Source: Pseudomonas sp. (GTDB lineage Bacteria > Pseudomonadota > Gammaproteobacteria > Pseudomonadales > Pseudomonadaceae). From it: a DNA stretch of 64,000 bases. The DNA is taken from positions 62,001 through 126,000 of the forward strand of contig NZ_JAUXMX010000033.1 in NCBI RefSeq assembly GCF_030683065.1, in the 5' to 3' direction. How positions within the stretch are numbered: position 1 is the first letter of the stretch; every line of letters starts with the position of its first letter. Under the pieces are notes generated by a model. It was not told the DNA's origin. It saw nothing but the letters and a program-made list of their open reading frames with translations, and searched no databases. The position numbers and the translations under genes are program-made. Below, one piece after another: positions 48,251 to 62,385 of this stretch.

Positions 48251-48308
48251 GTAGGGTGGCTGTGTGCGTACGCAGGCTGCACATCCTGGTGCGCACAGCG
48301 CACCCTAC
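48251..48308. repeat. Palindromic intergenic element
   Basis: It begins GTAGGGTGGC and ends GGTGCGCACAGCGCACCCTAC. It is related to the elements at 10071 and 53670. Confidence 0.55.
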
Positions 48309-48377
48309 ACATTGCTCCCTGCGGAGCGGCGTTCTGCCAGCCCCCCCCATGTGGCTTTCAAAAGATCCATAGACAAT

Positions 48378-48401
48378 AAAAAGCCCGTCGCGTGGACGGG
48401 C
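48378..48401 (-). terminator. Rho-independent terminator of ispB
   Basis: The stem GCCCGTC/GACGGGC has a 5-nt loop and is followed by five T residues on the minus strand, about 20 bases past the ispB stop. Confidence 0.85.
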
Positions 48402-48422
48402 TTCTTGTGCTGCCTGAGGCTG

Positions 48423-49400
48423 TCAGTGGGTGCGGGCGACGGCGAAGCGGCTCAATTCGACCAGGGCGTCGCGGTATTCGCTGGCAGGCAGGACGTCGAG
48501 GCAGGCGATGGCGCGTTCGGCGTAGTCGCGAGCTTGCTGGGCGGTGTAGTCCAGGGCGCCTGCGGCTTCGACGGCGTTGCGGATGCTCTCGAGGTTCTCG
48601 ATACCGCCTTTCTGAATCGCCTGGCGCACCAGGGCAGCCTGTTCGGCGGTACCTTCGCGCATGGTGTAGATCAGCGGCAGGGTCGGTTTGCCCTCGGCCA
48701 GGTCGTCGCCGACATTCTTGCCCAGAGTCGTGGCGTCGCCACGGTAGTCGAGCAGGTCGTCGACTAGCTGGAAGGCCACGCCGAGGTTGTCGCCAAAGGT
48801 GCGCAAGGCTTCGGTCTGTTCGGCCGAGGCGCCAGCCAGAGCTGCCGCGCTGTGGGTTGAGGCTTCGAACAGCATCGCGGTCTTGCCGCGAATGACCTCC
48901 ATGTAGGTTTCTTCTGTGGTGCTGGCGTCGCGAATCTTCGACAGTTGCAGCACTTCGCCCTCGGCGATGATCCGCGTGGCGCGGGAGAGAATCTTCATCA
49001 CCGGCATCGAACCCAGCTCGACCATCATCTCGAAGGAGCGCGAATAGAGGAAGTCGCCAACCAGCACGCTAGGCGCGTTGCCCCATTGTGCGTTGGCCGT
49101 GCTGCGGCCGCGGCGCATGTCGGACATGTCGACCACGTCGTCGTGCAGCAAGGTGGCGGTGTGCAGGAACTCGATGGTGGCGGCGAGCAGGCGCAGGTTG
49201 TCGTCCTGTAGGCCCAGGGCCTTGCCACTGAGCAATACCAGCAGTGGGCGCAGGCGTTTGCCGCCAGCGGAGATAATGTAGTCGCCGATCTTACCCACCA
49301 GCGGTACACGCGAGACGAGCTGTTGACGGATGATGCCATCGACGGCGGTAAAGTCATCCGCCACCACTTGGTAGAAAGCCTGGGGTTGCATCAGCGGCAC
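48423..49400 (-). CDS. ispB: Octaprenyl/polyprenyl diphosphate synthase
   Basis: Trans-prenyltransferase of 325 residues that makes the long side chain of ubiquinone by head-to-tail addition of isopentenyl diphosphate. The two aspartate-rich motifs that bind Mg-diphosphate are LLHDDVVDMSDMRRG and QLVDDLLDYRGD; GGKRLRP near residue 47 is the usual substrate-binding motif. The start at 49400 gives MPLMQPQAFYQVV; the second ATG at 49391 may be the true one. It is divergent from rplU, the standard arrangement in gammaproteobacteria, and ends at a clear terminator. Confidence 0.95.
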   Translation of the reverse strand: MPLMQPQAFYQVVADDFTAVDGIIRQQLVSRVPLVGKIGDYIISAGGKRLRPLLVLLSGKALGLQDDNLRLLAATIEFLHTATLLHDDVVDMSDMRRGRSTANAQWGNAPSVLVGDFLYSRSFEMMVELGSMPVMKILSRATRIIAEGEVLQLSKIRDASTTEETYMEVIRGKTAMLFEASTHSAAALAGASAEQTEALRTFGDNLGVAFQLVDDLLDYRGDATTLGKNVGDDLAEGKPTLPLIYTMREGTAEQAALVRQAIQKGGIENLESIRNAVEAAGALDYTAQQARDYAERAIACLDVLPASEYRDALVELSRFAVARTH

Positions 49401-49470
49401 GTGCTCTTCAAAGGTTGCGCGGCATGCTATGGGGCAAGGGGGGGGCTGTCAAGGCGAGTGGTGGTTGGCC

Positions 49471-49499
49471 TTGCGCTGTGGAGATTGCTTGCGTACAAT
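49471..49499 (+). promoter_or_regulatory. Promoter of rplU-rpmA
   Basis: TTGCGC (49471-49476) and TACAAT (49494-49499) are separated by 17 bases. Transcription would start near 49506, leaving a leader of about 130 bases before rplU. Confidence 0.6.
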
Positions 49500-49637
49500 C
49501 GCGCACCCTGAACTTCCCCCTGGGTATTTCCCTGACTTACGCAATTGCAAGGGTGTCTTATCCGGCCCCAAGCAGCCATGCCAGCCTCTAACTATTTCTA
49601 TAAAGCGCTGGGTGAGCAGGATTAACGGAGATTTACC

Positions 49638-49949
49638 ATGTACGCAGTGATTGTTACTGGTGGCAAGCAATACAAGGTCACCGAAGGCGAGTACCTCAAG
49701 ATCGAAAAGCTTGAAATCGCTACTGGCGAGGCCGTTACTTTTGATCGTGTGTTGTTGATCGGCAACGGCGACGACGTGCAAATCGGCGCTCCAGTTGTTG
49801 AAGGCGCCAAGGTTGTGGCTGAGGTCATTGCCCAAGGTCGTCATGACAAGGTCACCATCATCAAGTTCCGTCGTCGTAAGCACCACATGAAGCGTCAGGG
49901 CCACCGTCAGTGGTACACCGAGATCAAAATCACCGGTATTCAAGCCTGA
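49638..49949 (+). CDS. rplU: 50S ribosomal protein L21
   Basis: A 103-residue ribosomal protein that binds 23S rRNA, of standard length. It begins [20 protein letters not shown] and has the typical basic segment [28 protein letters not shown] ribosome site is at good spacing. It is first in the conserved rplU-rpmA pair, with a 39-base gap to rpmA. Confidence 0.98.
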   Translation: MYAVIVTGGKQYKVTEGEYLKIEKLEIATGEAVTFDRVLLIGNGDDVQIGAPVVEGAKVVAEVIAQGRHDKVTIIKFRRRKHHMKRQGHRQWYTEIKITGIQA

Positions 49950-49988
49950 TTCGTTTCGGCCTGATCCTCTAATAGGAGTATTGAACTC

Positions 49989-50246
49989 ATGGCACACAAA
50001 AAAGCTGGCGGTAGTACCCGCAACGGTCGCGATTCAGAAGCTAAACGCCTTGGCGTGAAGATGTATGGCGGCCAGAAAATCATTCCTGGCAACATCATCG
50101 TGCGTCAGCGCGGTACCCAGTTCCACGCCGGTTACGGCGTAGGCATGGGTAAAGATCACACCCTCTTCGCGAAAATCGAAGGCGTGATCAAGTTTGAAGT
50201 AAAAGGCGCGTTCAACCGCCGTTACGTGAGCGTCGTTGCCGCTTAA
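49989..50246 (+). CDS. rpmA: 50S ribosomal protein L27
   Basis: An 85-residue protein at the peptidyl-transferase centre, beginning [24 protein letters not shown] with the flexible glycine-rich N-terminus that reaches the tRNA ends. There is no Firmicute-type N-terminal extension. AGGAG lies upstream of the ATG, and the gene is cotranscribed with rplU. A strong terminator follows, partly separating it from obgE. Confidence 0.98.
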   Translation: MAHKKAGGSTRNGRDSEAKRLGVKMYGGQKIIPGNIIVRQRGTQFHAGYGVGMGKDHTLFAKIEGVIKFEVKGAFNRRYVSVVAA

Positions 50247-50263
50247 TAGCGCGACTGCTGGGA

Positions 50264-50292
50264 AAGCCCCGTCCATGCGACGGGGCTTTTTT
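50264..50292 (+). terminator. Rho-independent terminator after rpmA
   Basis: The stem AAGCCCCGTC/GACGGGGCTT with a 5-nt loop runs into six T residues. Confidence 0.92.
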
Positions 50293-50470
50293 GTTTCTGT
50301 ATTCTTGGGGTTCTTGCCAAACTGTCCTGGGTGTAGCGTTCGATTTGAATGCAGGTCAATTTTGCAAGAACCTGGTTTTCTCGTTAGAGCCTGTTCAAGG
50401 TCTCGCGAGCTAGAGCCCTGCTTTTGGTGCGGCAGGGCCGGCGCGCAACAGACGTTGAGCTGGTTCTTAG

Positions 50471-51724
<1,254 letters not shown>

Positions 51725-51734
51725 GCAGTTTGAG

Positions 51735-51764
51735 AGCGCCGCTTAATTGCGGCGTTCTTGTCTT
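51735..51764 (+). terminator. Possible terminator after obgE
   Basis: The stem AGCGCCGC/GCGGCGTT with a TTAATT loop is followed by a T-rich tract CTTGTCTT. It is moderate in strength. Confidence 0.45.
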
Positions 51765-51919
51765 GTGCTCAGGGAATGTGAAAATACGCAGCCTTGCTGC
51801 AATCGCCGGGAGATGCTCTCGCGGCGGCGCTCGATATCTTCATGGCCTCCAGGTGATTGGGGTTGCGAGCGCAGTGGCTTCCGTTGCGTTGGGTGGTTTC
51901 TGCCGAGGGTTGGATGATC

Positions 51920-53038
51920 ATGCGTGACAAGGTAACCAGTGCGCGGCGCTGGGTGGTGAAAATCGGCAGTGCGTTGCTCACCGCCGACGGGCGTGGCCTG
52001 GATCGTGCCGCCATGGCGGTGTGGGTCGCGCAGATGGTCGCATTGCGCGAGCAGGGCGTGGAGCTGGTGCTGGTGTCTTCCGGTGCGGTGGCGGCGGGCA
52101 TGAGTCGTCTTGGCTGGACCGCGCGACCGAAAGCCATGCATGAGTTGCAGGCGGCTGCGGCCATTGGGCAGATGGTGCTGATTCAGGCTTGGGAGTCGAG
52201 TTTCGGCGAGCATGCGCGGCGCACTGCGCAAATTCTCCTGACCCATGACGATCTCTCAGACCGCAAGCGCTACCTCAACGCGCGGAGCACCTTGCGCACC
52301 CTGGTTGACCTGGACGTGGTGCCGGTGATCAACGAGAACGATACGGTGGTCACCGATGAAATTCGTTTCGGTGATAACGATACGCTGGCGGCGCTGGTAG
52401 CCAATCTGGTCGAGGCCGATCTGCTGGTGATCCTCACCGACCGTGACGGCATGTATAACGCCGATCCGCGGCATAACCCGGATGCAGAGCTGATTTACGA
52501 GGCGCGTGCCGATGACCCGGCGCTGGATGCCGTGGCCGGCGGCGTGGGTGGCGCGCTGGGGCGTGGTGGTATGCAAACCAAGCTGCGCGCGGCGCGGCTG
52601 GCAGCCCGTTCCGGGGCTCATACGGTGATTGTCGGTGGTGCCATTGAGCAGGTATTGGCGCGGCTCAAGGCGGGCGAGCGTTTGGGTACGTTGCTGGCGC
52701 CTGAGCGTGGTCTGCTGGCTGCGCGCAAGCAGTGGCTAGCCGGGCATCTGCAGACCCGAGGCACCCTGGTGCTGGACGCGGGAGCGGTCAAGGCCCTGGC
52801 GACTGGTCGCAAGAGCCTGTTGTCGGTTGGAGTCAAGGCGCTTCAGGGCAGCTTTCGGCGTGGTGAGATGGTGGTCTGTGTCGATACTGAGGGGCGCGAA
52901 ATCGCCCGTGGCCTGGCCAACTACAGTGCGCTCGAGGCGCAAAAGATCATCGGTCAACCGTCGGATGCCATCGAAAGGTTGCTCGGTTATGTCGATGAGC
53001 CCGAGTTGATTCATCGGGATAATTTGATCTTGGTCTGA
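51920..53038 (+). CDS. proB: Glutamate 5-kinase
   Basis: A 372-residue kinase that phosphorylates glutamate in the first step of proline synthesis. The amino-acid kinase domain (about 1-260) has [30 protein letters not shown] and [13 protein letters not shown]-terminal PUA domain follows ([20 protein letters not shown]). Start M at 51920 ([20 protein letters not shown]) gives the family length; ATG 51914 and an open frame to 51857 are alternatives. It lies about 195 bases after obgE. Confidence 0.95.
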   Translation: MRDKVTSARRWVVKIGSALLTADGRGLDRAAMAVWVAQMVALREQGVELVLVSSGAVAAGMSRLGWTARPKAMHELQAAAAIGQMVLIQAWESSFGEHARRTAQILLTHDDLSDRKRYLNARSTLRTLVDLDVVPVINENDTVVTDEIRFGDNDTLAALVANLVEADLLVILTDRDGMYNADPRHNPDAELIYEARADDPALDAVAGGVGGALGRGGMQTKLRAARLAARSGAHTVIVGGAIEQVLARLKAGERLGTLLAPERGLLAARKQWLAGHLQTRGTLVLDAGAVKALATGRKSLLSVGVKALQGSFRRGEMVVCVDTEGREIARGLANYSALEAQKIIGQPSDAIERLLGYVDEPELIHRDNLILV

Positions 53039-53159
53039 AACCTATTCAATGTTTGCTGTGCGTCCGCCTTGCAGCGTTGAGCGCGGGCTCGCAAAGCTTC
53101 AGTGCGGCCCGAAGCGAGCAGTGTTTATGTGCAGCTAATTCTGGTCTGAGGATGTGGTA

Positions 53160-53624
53160 ATGCGAATGCGCAAAGTGCTGCTGGGTGCGCTGCTGGTGTT
53201 GCCGATGTGTGCGTCGGCCGAGCAGATAGGTGAGGTGTCCACGGTGTTCAAGTGGATGGGGGCGAACGACAAGATCGTGGTCGAGGCCTTCGATGATCCC
53301 AAGGTGGCGGGCGTGACCTGCTATCTGTCGCGCGCCAAGACTGGCGGGGTCAAGGGTAGTCTGGGGTTGGCCGAGGACCGTGCCGAAGCCTCGATCGCCT
53401 GTCGTCAAACCGGGCCGGTCAGTTTCAATGCTGGGCTGAAAGACGGTGAAGAAGTGTTTCGCGAGCGCACCTCGCTGGTATTCAAGACCATGCAGGTGGT
53501 GCGATTCTTCGATGAAAAGCGCAACACCCTGGTCTACCTGGTGTACAGCGATCGGGTGATCGAAGGCAGTCCGCAGAATGCGGTGACTGCCATTCCGATC
53601 ATGCCCTGGCCGGAAAAAACCTGA
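53160..53624 (+). CDS. creA: CreA family periplasmic protein
   Basis: A 154-residue protein with signal peptide [20 protein letters not shown], followed by the CreA domain: [40 protein letters not shown] and the two conserved cysteines (TCYLS, ASIACRQ) that may form a disulfide. The function of CreA is not known despite the catabolite-control name of its E. coli operon. ATG 53160 is chosen for GAGG upstream; GTG 53154 is also possible. It is the usual neighbour of proB in Pseudomonas. Confidence 0.9.
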   Translation: MRMRKVLLGALLVLPMCASAEQIGEVSTVFKWMGANDKIVVEAFDDPKVAGVTCYLSRAKTGGVKGSLGLAEDRAEASIACRQTGPVSFNAGLKDGEEVFRERTSLVFKTMQVVRFFDEKRNTLVYLVYSDRVIEGSPQNAVTAIPIMPWPEKT

Positions 53625-53669
53625 GAGGCTGTGTCTGCGTGAGCGGGTAAGTGTGCGCTGTCGTCGAGC

Positions 53670-54038
53670 CGTAGGGCGCGCCGTGCGCGCCGGGGTGACG
53701 CGGGCATGATCTGATCAATCTATTCGGTGCGCGCAGCACACCCTACGGTGCGTAACCGCTCCCATGCCCAAGCCCTCCATCGCGTCTGCAATCATTCAGC
53801 GTCATGGATGGCTGCGCTCAAATCGTAGGGTGCGCCGTGCGCTCTGGGGTGACGCGGGCTTGATCTGTTCAATCTATTCGGTGCGCGCAGCACACCCTAC
53901 GGTGCGTAACCACTCCCATGCCCAAGTCCGCCATCGCGTCTGCCGTCATTCAGCGTCATGGATGGCTGCGCTCAAATCGTAGGGTGCGCCGTGCGCACCA
54001 TGTCCCCGCAATCAATGGTGCGCACGGCGCACCCTACG
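53670..54038. repeat. 154-bp tandem duplication plus terminal long palindrome
   Basis: Two copies of exactly 154 bp (53670-53823 and 53824-53977) are followed by a shortened third unit (53978-54038). The third unit is a perfect inverted repeat with 23-base arms (53978-54000 and 54016-54038) around a 15-base loop. Each unit starts CGTAGGG(T/C)GCGCCGTGCG. The short frames inside the copies encode repeated nonsense peptides and are not genes. Confidence 0.92.
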
Positions 54039-54090
54039 TCGGTCAATCGCGGCAGCTCGGGTGGGGCACCGCTAATCGTTTTCAGGCAAT

Positions 54091-54118
54091 AAAAAACCGA
54101 CCCTGAGGTCGGTTTTTT
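54091..54118 (-). terminator. Bidirectional rho-independent terminator of rpsT
   Basis: A perfect 12-bp stem (54091-54102 with 54107-54118) has a 4-nt loop, six A residues on one side and six T on the other. It lies 30 bases past the rpsT stop. Confidence 0.92.
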
Positions 54119-54148
54119 AAGAACTAGCAGTAAAGCGTGAGTCGCTAA

Positions 54149-54427
54149 TTAAGCGGCTACTGCTTCGCTGAGGGCCTTGATATGGCCATTCAGGCGGCTT
54201 TTATGGCGCGCTGCTTTGTTCTTGTGGATGATGCCTTTGTCGGCCATACGGTCGATGATCGGCACAGCCAGGGTGTAAGCGGTTTTTGCTACGTCAAGAT
54301 CTTTGGCGTCAATAGCCTTGACCACGTTCTTGATGTAGGTACGGACCATGGAGCGCTGGCTGGCGTTATGGCTACGACGCTTCTCAGCCTGTTTTGCGCG
54401 TTTTTTGGCAGAAGGTGTATTGGCCAC
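54149..54427 (-). CDS. rpsT: 30S ribosomal protein S20
   Basis: A 92-residue helical 16S rRNA-binding protein, strongly basic: [20 protein letters not shown]. It starts with GTG at 54427, preceded by GAGGAG 7 bases upstream. The rare start codon agrees with the known translational self-control of S20 through a weak start in E. coli, where it is UUG. The frame stays open to 54466, which is not supported. A clear promoter and terminator make it a single-gene unit, divergent from murJ. Confidence 0.97.
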   Translation of the reverse strand: MANTPSAKKRAKQAEKRRSHNASQRSMVRTYIKNVVKAIDAKDLDVAKTAYTLAVPIIDRMADKGIIHKNKAARHKSRLNGHIKALSEAVAA

Positions 54428-54478
54428 CGTCAAGCTCCTCGAAAAAAAACTGTGGGTTACAAACAAATAAGGCCGCGA

Positions 54479-54507
54479 ATAATGCCGATATGAGAGCTTG
54501 CTGTCAA
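54479..54507 (-). promoter_or_regulatory. Promoter of rpsT
   Basis: On the minus strand a perfect TTGACA (54507-54502) lies 17 bases before CATTAT (54484-54479). Transcription would start near 54472, giving a leader of about 45 bases. Confidence 0.7.
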
Positions 54508-54622
54508 GCCTGTTGGCTTTTACCTGTGCTGGCCTGACCAGTGGTGGACCGCTACACTCATTGCCTTTGCACGCCGACGGATTGTCCGTGGCTGTGCTTG
54601 TTTGCGGAAACCGAATTATTAC

Positions 54623-56167
54623 ATGAATTTGCTCAAGTCGCTGGCCGCTGTCAGCTCCATGACCATGCTTTCGCGTGTACTGGGCTTTGTGCGTGACACC
54701 ATTATTGCTCGCACCTTCGGTGCTGGCGTGGCTTCGGACGCCTTTGTGGTGGCGTTCAAGCTGCCAAATCTGTTGCGTCGAATTTTTGCCGAGGGCGCCT
54801 TTTCCCAGGCATTTGTGCCGATTCTGGCTGAGTACAAGACCCAGCAGGGCGATGAGGCGGCGCGTACTTTTCTTGCTTACGTGACCGGACTGCTGACCCT
54901 GGTGTTAGCCCTGGTGACCTTTATCGGGATTCTCGCTGCACCCTGGATTGTCTGGATATCGGCCCCGGGCTTCGCCGACGAGGCCGACCGGTTCGCCCTG
55001 ACCACCGATCTGCTGCGGGTGACGTTCCCCTATATCCTGTTGATTTCCCTGTCGTCGCTGGCTGGGGCGGTGCTCAATACCTGGAATCGCTTCTCGGTGC
55101 CGGCCTTCGTGCCGACCCTGCTAAACCTCAGCATGATCGTCTTCGCGTTATTTCTGACGCCCTATTTCGACCCGCCAATCATGGCCCTGGGCTGGGCAGT
55201 GTTGGTGGGTGGCCTGTTGCAGCTGCTGTTCCAGCTGCCGCATTTGCACAAGATCGGCATGCTTGTGCTGCCGCGCCTGAATCTCAAGGACACCGGCGTG
55301 TGGCGCGTGGTGAAGCAAATGGGGCCGGCGATTTTCGGTGTGTCGGTCAGCCAGATCTCGCTGATCATCAATACCGTCTTCGCGTCATTTCTGGTCGCAG
55401 GCTCGGTTTCCTGGATGTACTACGCCGACCGCCTGATGGAGCTGCCAGCGGGTGTGCTGGGTGTTGCGCTGGGGACTATTCTGCTGCCGGCCCTGTCGAA
55501 GACTCATTCCGGTGCCAGTCGCGAGGATTATTCCAGGCTGCTCGACTGGGGGTTGCGCTTGTGCCTGGTGTTGGCGCTGCCCAGTGCGGTCGCGTTGGCG
55601 ATTATCTCCGAACCGCTTATCACCTCGCTGTTCCAGTATGGCAAGTTCACTGCGGCCGATACGCTGATGACCCAGCGCGCCCTTATTGCGTATTCGCTGG
55701 GGTTGGTTGGCATCATCCTGGTGAAAATTCTTGCGCCGGCCTTCTACGCCCAGCAGAACATCAGGACTCCGGTGCGGATCGGCCTGGTAACGCTGCTGGC
55801 GACTCAGGCAATGAATGTGCTGTTTATTTTCGTGATTCCCCTGGCCCATGCCGGCCTGGCGCTGGCCATCGGTCTGGCGGCCTGCCTGAATGCCGGGCTG
55901 TTGTACTGGCAACTGCGCAAGCGCGATATGTTTCAGCCGCAGCCGGGCTGGGCGCTGTTCCTTTGCAAGCTGCTGCTGGCGTTGCTGGCGATGGCGGCTG
56001 TGCTGCTACTGAGCATGCAGCATCTGCCAGCGTGGGCGGACGGCACTATGCTCTGGCGTCTCCTGCGCCTGGGTGGGCTGGTCGGGGTGGGATTGCTGGC
56101 TTATTTGAGCGTGTTGGCGTTGCTGGGCTTTCGGTTACGGGATTTTGCCCGGCGCAGCGCGCTCTGA
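54623..56167 (+). CDS. murJ: Lipid II flippase MurJ (MviN)
   Basis: A 514-residue inner-membrane flippase that moves lipid II to the outside for peptidoglycan synthesis. About 14 hydrophobic helices run the whole length. The start [20 protein letters not shown] and [15 protein letters not shown] are family hallmarks, including the arginine that lines the transport cavity. The ATG at 54623 is chosen by homology, since the ribosome site is weak; a TTG at 54602 is also in frame. It begins the murJ-ribF-ileS-lspA series. Confidence 0.95.
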   Translation: MNLLKSLAAVSSMTMLSRVLGFVRDTIIARTFGAGVASDAFVVAFKLPNLLRRIFAEGAFSQAFVPILAEYKTQQGDEAARTFLAYVTGLLTLVLALVTFIGILAAPWIVWISAPGFADEADRFALTTDLLRVTFPYILLISLSSLAGAVLNTWNRFSVPAFVPTLLNLSMIVFALFLTPYFDPPIMALGWAVLVGGLLQLLFQLPHLHKIGMLVLPRLNLKDTGVWRVVKQMGPAIFGVSVSQISLIINTVFASFLVAGSVSWMYYADRLMELPAGVLGVALGTILLPALSKTHSGASREDYSRLLDWGLRLCLVLALPSAVALAIISEPLITSLFQYGKFTAADTLMTQRALIAYSLGLVGIILVKILAPAFYAQQNIRTPVRIGLVTLLATQAMNVLFIFVIPLAHAGLALAIGLAACLNAGLLYWQLRKRDMFQPQPGWALFLCKLLLALLAMAAVLLLSMQHLPAWADGTMLWRLLRLGGLVGVGLLAYLSVLALLGFRLRDFARRSAL

Positions 56168-56243
56168 TGGAAGCTGATTTGCTGCCTGTCGTCCACTGCC
56201 CGGTGTGCGTATAATCGGCGACTTTATGAGCAAGAAGCACGCT

Positions 56244-57203
56244 ATGCAGCTGGTTCGAGGCCTACACAATCTGCGGCCCCAGTATCGGGGCTGTGTCGCC
56301 ACTATTGGCAATTTCGACGGCGTCCATCGTGGCCATCAGGCCATTCTGGCGCGCCTGCGTGAGCGCGCGGCCGAGTTGGCGCTGCCCAGTTGTGTGGTGA
56401 TTTTCGAGCCGCAGCCGCGCGAATTCTTTGCCCCCGATACAGCGCCGGCGCGCCTGACACGCTTGCGCGACAAACTCGCGTTGCTTGCCGCCGAAGGTGT
56501 CGATCGGGTGCTATGCCTGAGCTTCAATCCACGCTTGCGTGAGTTGAGCGCCGCCGAATTCGTCCAGACAGTCCTGATCGACGGGCTGGGTGTGCGGCAT
56601 CTGGAGGTCGGCGATGACTTCCGCTTTGGCTGCGACCGGGTCGGCGACTTCGCCTTTCTGGAACAGGCCGGTGAGCGCGAAGGCTTTACCGTCGAGGCCG
56701 CCGCGACGGTCGAGTTGGATGACGTGCGTGTCAGCAGTACCCGGGTGCGGCAAGCGCTGGCTGCGGGTGATTTCGCCTTGGCCGAACACCTGCTGGGTCG
56801 TCCGTTCCAGATCGCCGGACGCGTATTGCACGGGCAAAAGCTCGGGCGTCAGCTGAACGCACCTACCGCCAACGTGCAGCTCAAGCGCAAGCGCGTGCCG
56901 CTGAGCGGGGTTTACCTGGTCAGCACCGAGGTGGACGGTCAGCCGTGGCCGGGTGTCGCCAACATCGGCGTGCGCCCGAGTGTGGCGGGCGATGGCAGTG
57001 CCCATCTCGAAGTGCATTTGCTGGATTTTGCCGGTGATTTATATGGCCGGCGTTTGACGGTGGCATTCCACCACAAGCTGCGTGAAGAGCAGCGCTTCGC
57101 CTCACTCGAGGCACTCAAAACGGCCATTGCTGCCGATATTGCCGCCGCCCGTGCCCATTGGCAGGGTCAACCGCACAACCTGTTGGCAGGGCCAACCGTT
57201 TAA
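56244..57203 (+). CDS. ribF: Bifunctional riboflavin kinase/FAD synthetase
   Basis: A 319-residue enzyme that turns riboflavin into FMN and FMN into FAD. The N-terminal adenylyltransferase domain (about 1-185) has the nucleotide-binding motifs [13 protein letters not shown] and SSTRVRQAL. The C-terminal flavokinase domain (about 190-310) has [19 protein letters not shown] and [14 protein letters not shown] 56244 ([10 protein letters not shown]) fits the family; ATG 56226 is an in-frame alternative. It lies between murJ and ileS, 14 bases before ileS. Confidence 0.95.
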   Translation: MQLVRGLHNLRPQYRGCVATIGNFDGVHRGHQAILARLRERAAELALPSCVVIFEPQPREFFAPDTAPARLTRLRDKLALLAAEGVDRVLCLSFNPRLRELSAAEFVQTVLIDGLGVRHLEVGDDFRFGCDRVGDFAFLEQAGEREGFTVEAAATVELDDVRVSSTRVRQALAAGDFALAEHLLGRPFQIAGRVLHGQKLGRQLNAPTANVQLKRKRVPLSGVYLVSTEVDGQPWPGVANIGVRPSVAGDGSAHLEVHLLDFAGDLYGRRLTVAFHHKLREEQRFASLEALKTAIAADIAAARAHWQGQPHNLLAGPTV

Positions 57204-57217
57204 ATGAAGAGCCTGAA

Positions 57218-60049
<2,832 letters not shown>

Positions 60050-60139
60050 TGGCAGCCGCGCCGCTGTGCACTGTAGGACAGCCCCCGTCGTCCAGGCGCC
60101 GCGCTGTCGCGCAGCAAGCGGGAGGCTCAAGGATCAAGC

Positions 60140-60292
60140 CGTAGGATGGGTTAGGCGCCCGCAAATTGACCTGCTGCCAGCAGAGCAAATGCGCCGTAAC
60201 CCATCATCGATATTCGCCCTGCCAGCGGCTGCCGGCATAAATCGCCCGATGGGTATCGCTGCGCTCAACCTACGCGGCCGCGCCATCCTACG
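60140..60292. repeat. Palindromic element between ileS and lspA
   Basis: It is bounded by CGTAGGATGG (60140-60149) and the inverse CCATCCTACG (60283-60292), and contains GGGTTAGGCGC and GCGCCGTAACCC as an inner inverted pair. It fills most of the 309-base gap between two genes that normally almost touch. Confidence 0.75.
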
Positions 60293-60358
60293 GTTACTGG
60301 CTCCTGCAAGACTTGGTGCAGATTTAATTTCTTCTACAGAAAAACCTGGAGGGCATTC

Positions 60359-60859
60359 ATGAGCGCCCGTTTTGGCCGGTTGCCCTGGCTATGGTTGAGC
60401 CTACTGGTATTCGTGATCGATCAAGCCAGCAAGTTCTGGTTCGACAACAACCTGACCATGTACCAGCAGATCGTGGTGATCCCTGAATACTTCAGCTGGA
60501 CCCTGGCCTACAACACTGGCGCGGCCTTTAGCTTCCTGGCCGGTGCCTCGGGCTGGCAGCGCTGGTTCTTCGCGGCTATCGCCGTGGTGGTCAGCGTAGT
60601 GCTGGTGGTCTGGCTCAAACGCCTGAAACCGGACGAAACCTGGCTGGCCATGGCGCTGGCGCTGGTGCTCGGCGGCGCGCTGGGCAATCTGGTCGACCGT
60701 GTGGTGTTTGGCCATGTGGTCGACTTTATTCTGGTGCACTGGCAGCACCGCTGGTACTTCCCGGCCTTCAATGTCGCGGACGCCGCTATTTCCCTTGGTG
60801 CCATCCTCTTGGCGCTGGATATGTTCAAAAGCAACAAGTCCGGAGAAACCACCCCATGA
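60359..60859 (+). CDS. lspA: Lipoprotein signal peptidase (signal peptidase II)
   Basis: A 166-residue inner-membrane aspartic protease that removes signal peptides from prolipoproteins. Four hydrophobic helices are visible. The catalytic aspartates are in VVDFI (Asp122) and FNVADAAI (Asp141), with GNLVDR before them. ATG 60359 has GGAGGG upstream. The stop overlaps the start of fkpB (ATGA). Confidence 0.97.
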   Translation: MSARFGRLPWLWLSLLVFVIDQASKFWFDNNLTMYQQIVVIPEYFSWTLAYNTGAAFSFLAGASGWQRWFFAAIAVVVSVVLVVWLKRLKPDETWLAMALALVLGGALGNLVDRVVFGHVVDFILVHWQHRWYFPAFNVADAAISLGAILLALDMFKSNKSGETTP

Positions 60860-61293
60860 CTGACGTACGTATCGGGCCGGACAGGGAAGTCACCCTGCAT
60901 TTCGCCCTAAAACTGGAAAACGGCGACGTGGTCGACAGCACCTTCGACAAGCAGCCGGCCACTTTCAAGGTCGGCGACGGCAATCTGTTGCCGGGTTTCG
61001 AGTCCGCTCTGTTTGGCTTCAAGGCCGGCGACAAGCGCACCGTGCAAGTGCTGCCCGAGCATGGCTTCGGCCAGCCTAACCCGCAGAACGTGCAGATCAT
61101 GCCGCGCAGCCAGTTCAAAGACATGGAACTCTCCGACGGCCTGCTGGTGATCTTCAACGACGCCGCCAATGCCGAGCTGCCGGGCGTGGTCAAAGCCTTC
61201 GACGACAGCCAGGTGACCATCGACTTCAACCACCCGCTGGCTGGCAAGGCGCTGAGCTTTGATGTGGAAATCATCGCGGTCAAAGCGCTCTAG
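60856..61293 (+). CDS. fkpB: FKBP-type peptidyl-prolyl isomerase FkpB (SlpA)
   Basis: A 145-residue SlyD-like isomerase. The FKBP core (EVTLHFALKLENGDVVDSTF, LLPGFESALFGFKAGDKRTV) is interrupted by an insert-in-flap domain (about 70-120). It lacks the His-rich tail of SlyD. Its start overlaps the lspA stop by four bases, so translation is coupled; lspA-fkpB-ispH is the widely conserved order. Confidence 0.94.
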   Translation: MTDVRIGPDREVTLHFALKLENGDVVDSTFDKQPATFKVGDGNLLPGFESALFGFKAGDKRTVQVLPEHGFGQPNPQNVQIMPRSQFKDMELSDGLLVIFNDAANAELPGVVKAFDDSQVTIDFNHPLAGKALSFDVEIIAVKAL

Positions 61294-61310
61294 CTAGCGT
61301 CTCTGCTTCT

Positions 61311-61334
61311 GTGGGAGCGGCTTTAGCCGCGAAG
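61311..61334. repeat. REP palindrome
   Basis: GTGGGAGCGGCTTTAGCCGC plus GAAG is a typical Pseudomonas REP element. It lies between fkpB and ispH. Confidence 0.75.
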
Positions 61335-61440
61335 CCCTTGCGGCTGGCGGCTACTGCCGCCCCCACGGTCTTGCCGGCCCACCCTACGAGTGATCCCGCG
61401 TTACACTCTTCATCCTCAAGTTCCCGCGTGCCGAGGCCCC

Positions 61441-62385
61441 ATGCATATCAAACTCGCCAACCCCCGCGGCTTCTGTGCCGGTGTCGACCGGGCCATCGAA
61501 ATCGTCAACCGCGCCCTGGAAGTCTTCGGTCCGCCGATCTACGTGCGCCATGAAGTGGTGCACAACAAGTTCGTGGTCGAAGACCTGCGCGCCCGCGGCG
61601 CCGTCTTCGTCGAAGAGCTGGATCAGATCCCCGATGATGTCATCGTCATCTTCAGTGCCCACGGCGTATCCCAGGCCGTGCGCAGCGAAGCCGAACGGCG
61701 TGGTTTGAAGATATTCGACGCCACCTGCCCGCTGGTGACCAAGGTGCATATGGAAGTGGTGCGCTACAGCCGTGAAGGTTGCGAATGCATCCTTATCGGC
61801 CACGCCGGTCACCCGGAAGTCGAAGGCACCATGGGCCAGTACGACGCCAGCAACGGCGGCGCCATCTACCTGGTGGAAGACGAGGCCGATGTCGAGCGCC
61901 TGCAAGTGCGCAACCCCGAGGCCCTGGCCTTCGTCACCCAGACCACCCTGTCGATGGACGACACCAGCAAGGTCATCGACGCTTTGCGCGCCAAGTTCCC
62001 GGCCATTGGTGGACCACGCAAGGACGACATCTGCTACGCCACCCAAAACCGCCAGGACGCGGTCAAGCAACTGGCCGCCGAAAGCGACGTGCTGCTGGTG
62101 GTCGGCAGCCCCAACAGCTCCAACTCCAACCGCCTGCGCGAACTGGCCGACCGCATGGGCACCCCGGCCTACCTGATCGACGGTGCCGAGGACCTCAAAC
62201 GCGAATGGTTCGACGGCGTTGCCAGCATCGGCATCACCGCCGGCGCCTCAGCCCCCGAGGTGCTGGTGCGCGGCGTGGTTAGTCAATTGCAAGCCTGGGG
62301 CGCGGTAGGGGAAAGCGAGCTGGAAGGGCGGCCGGAGAATGTGACGTTCTCGATGCCGAAGGAGTTGCGGGTGAGGCAGGTGTAA
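61441..62385 (+). CDS. ispH: 4-hydroxy-3-methylbut-2-enyl diphosphate reductase
   Basis: A 314-residue [4Fe-4S] enzyme of the last step of the MEP isoprenoid pathway. The three cluster cysteines are Cys12 ([10 protein letters not shown]), Cys96 ([10 protein letters not shown]) and Cys198 ([10 protein letters not shown]). The catalytic glutamate lies in [10 protein letters not shown], and the SSNSNRL substrate motif is present. ATG 61441 ([11 protein letters not shown]) has GAGG upstream; the frame is open to 61390. It is convergent with pilE. The 287-base spacer after it contains nothing recognisable. Confidence 0.97.
   Translation: MHIKLANPRGFCAGVDRAIEIVNRALEVFGPPIYVRHEVVHNKFVVEDLRARGAVFVEELDQIPDDVIVIFSAHGVSQAVRSEAERRGLKIFDATCPLVTKVHMEVVRYSREGCECILIGHAGHPEVEGTMGQYDASNGGAIYLVEDEADVERLQVRNPEALAFVTQTTLSMDDTSKVIDALRAKFPAIGGPRKDDICYATQNRQDAVKQLAAESDVLLVVGSPNSSNSNRLRELADRMGTPAYLIDGAEDLKREWFDGVASIGITAGASAPEVLVRGVVSQLQAWGAVGESELEGRPENVTFSMPKELRVRQV

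Noticed and set aside
53764..54106. Short frames with repeated peptide IASAIIQRHGWLRSNRRVRR
   Set aside because: The repetition comes from the 154-bp tandem DNA repeat, not from a protein family.
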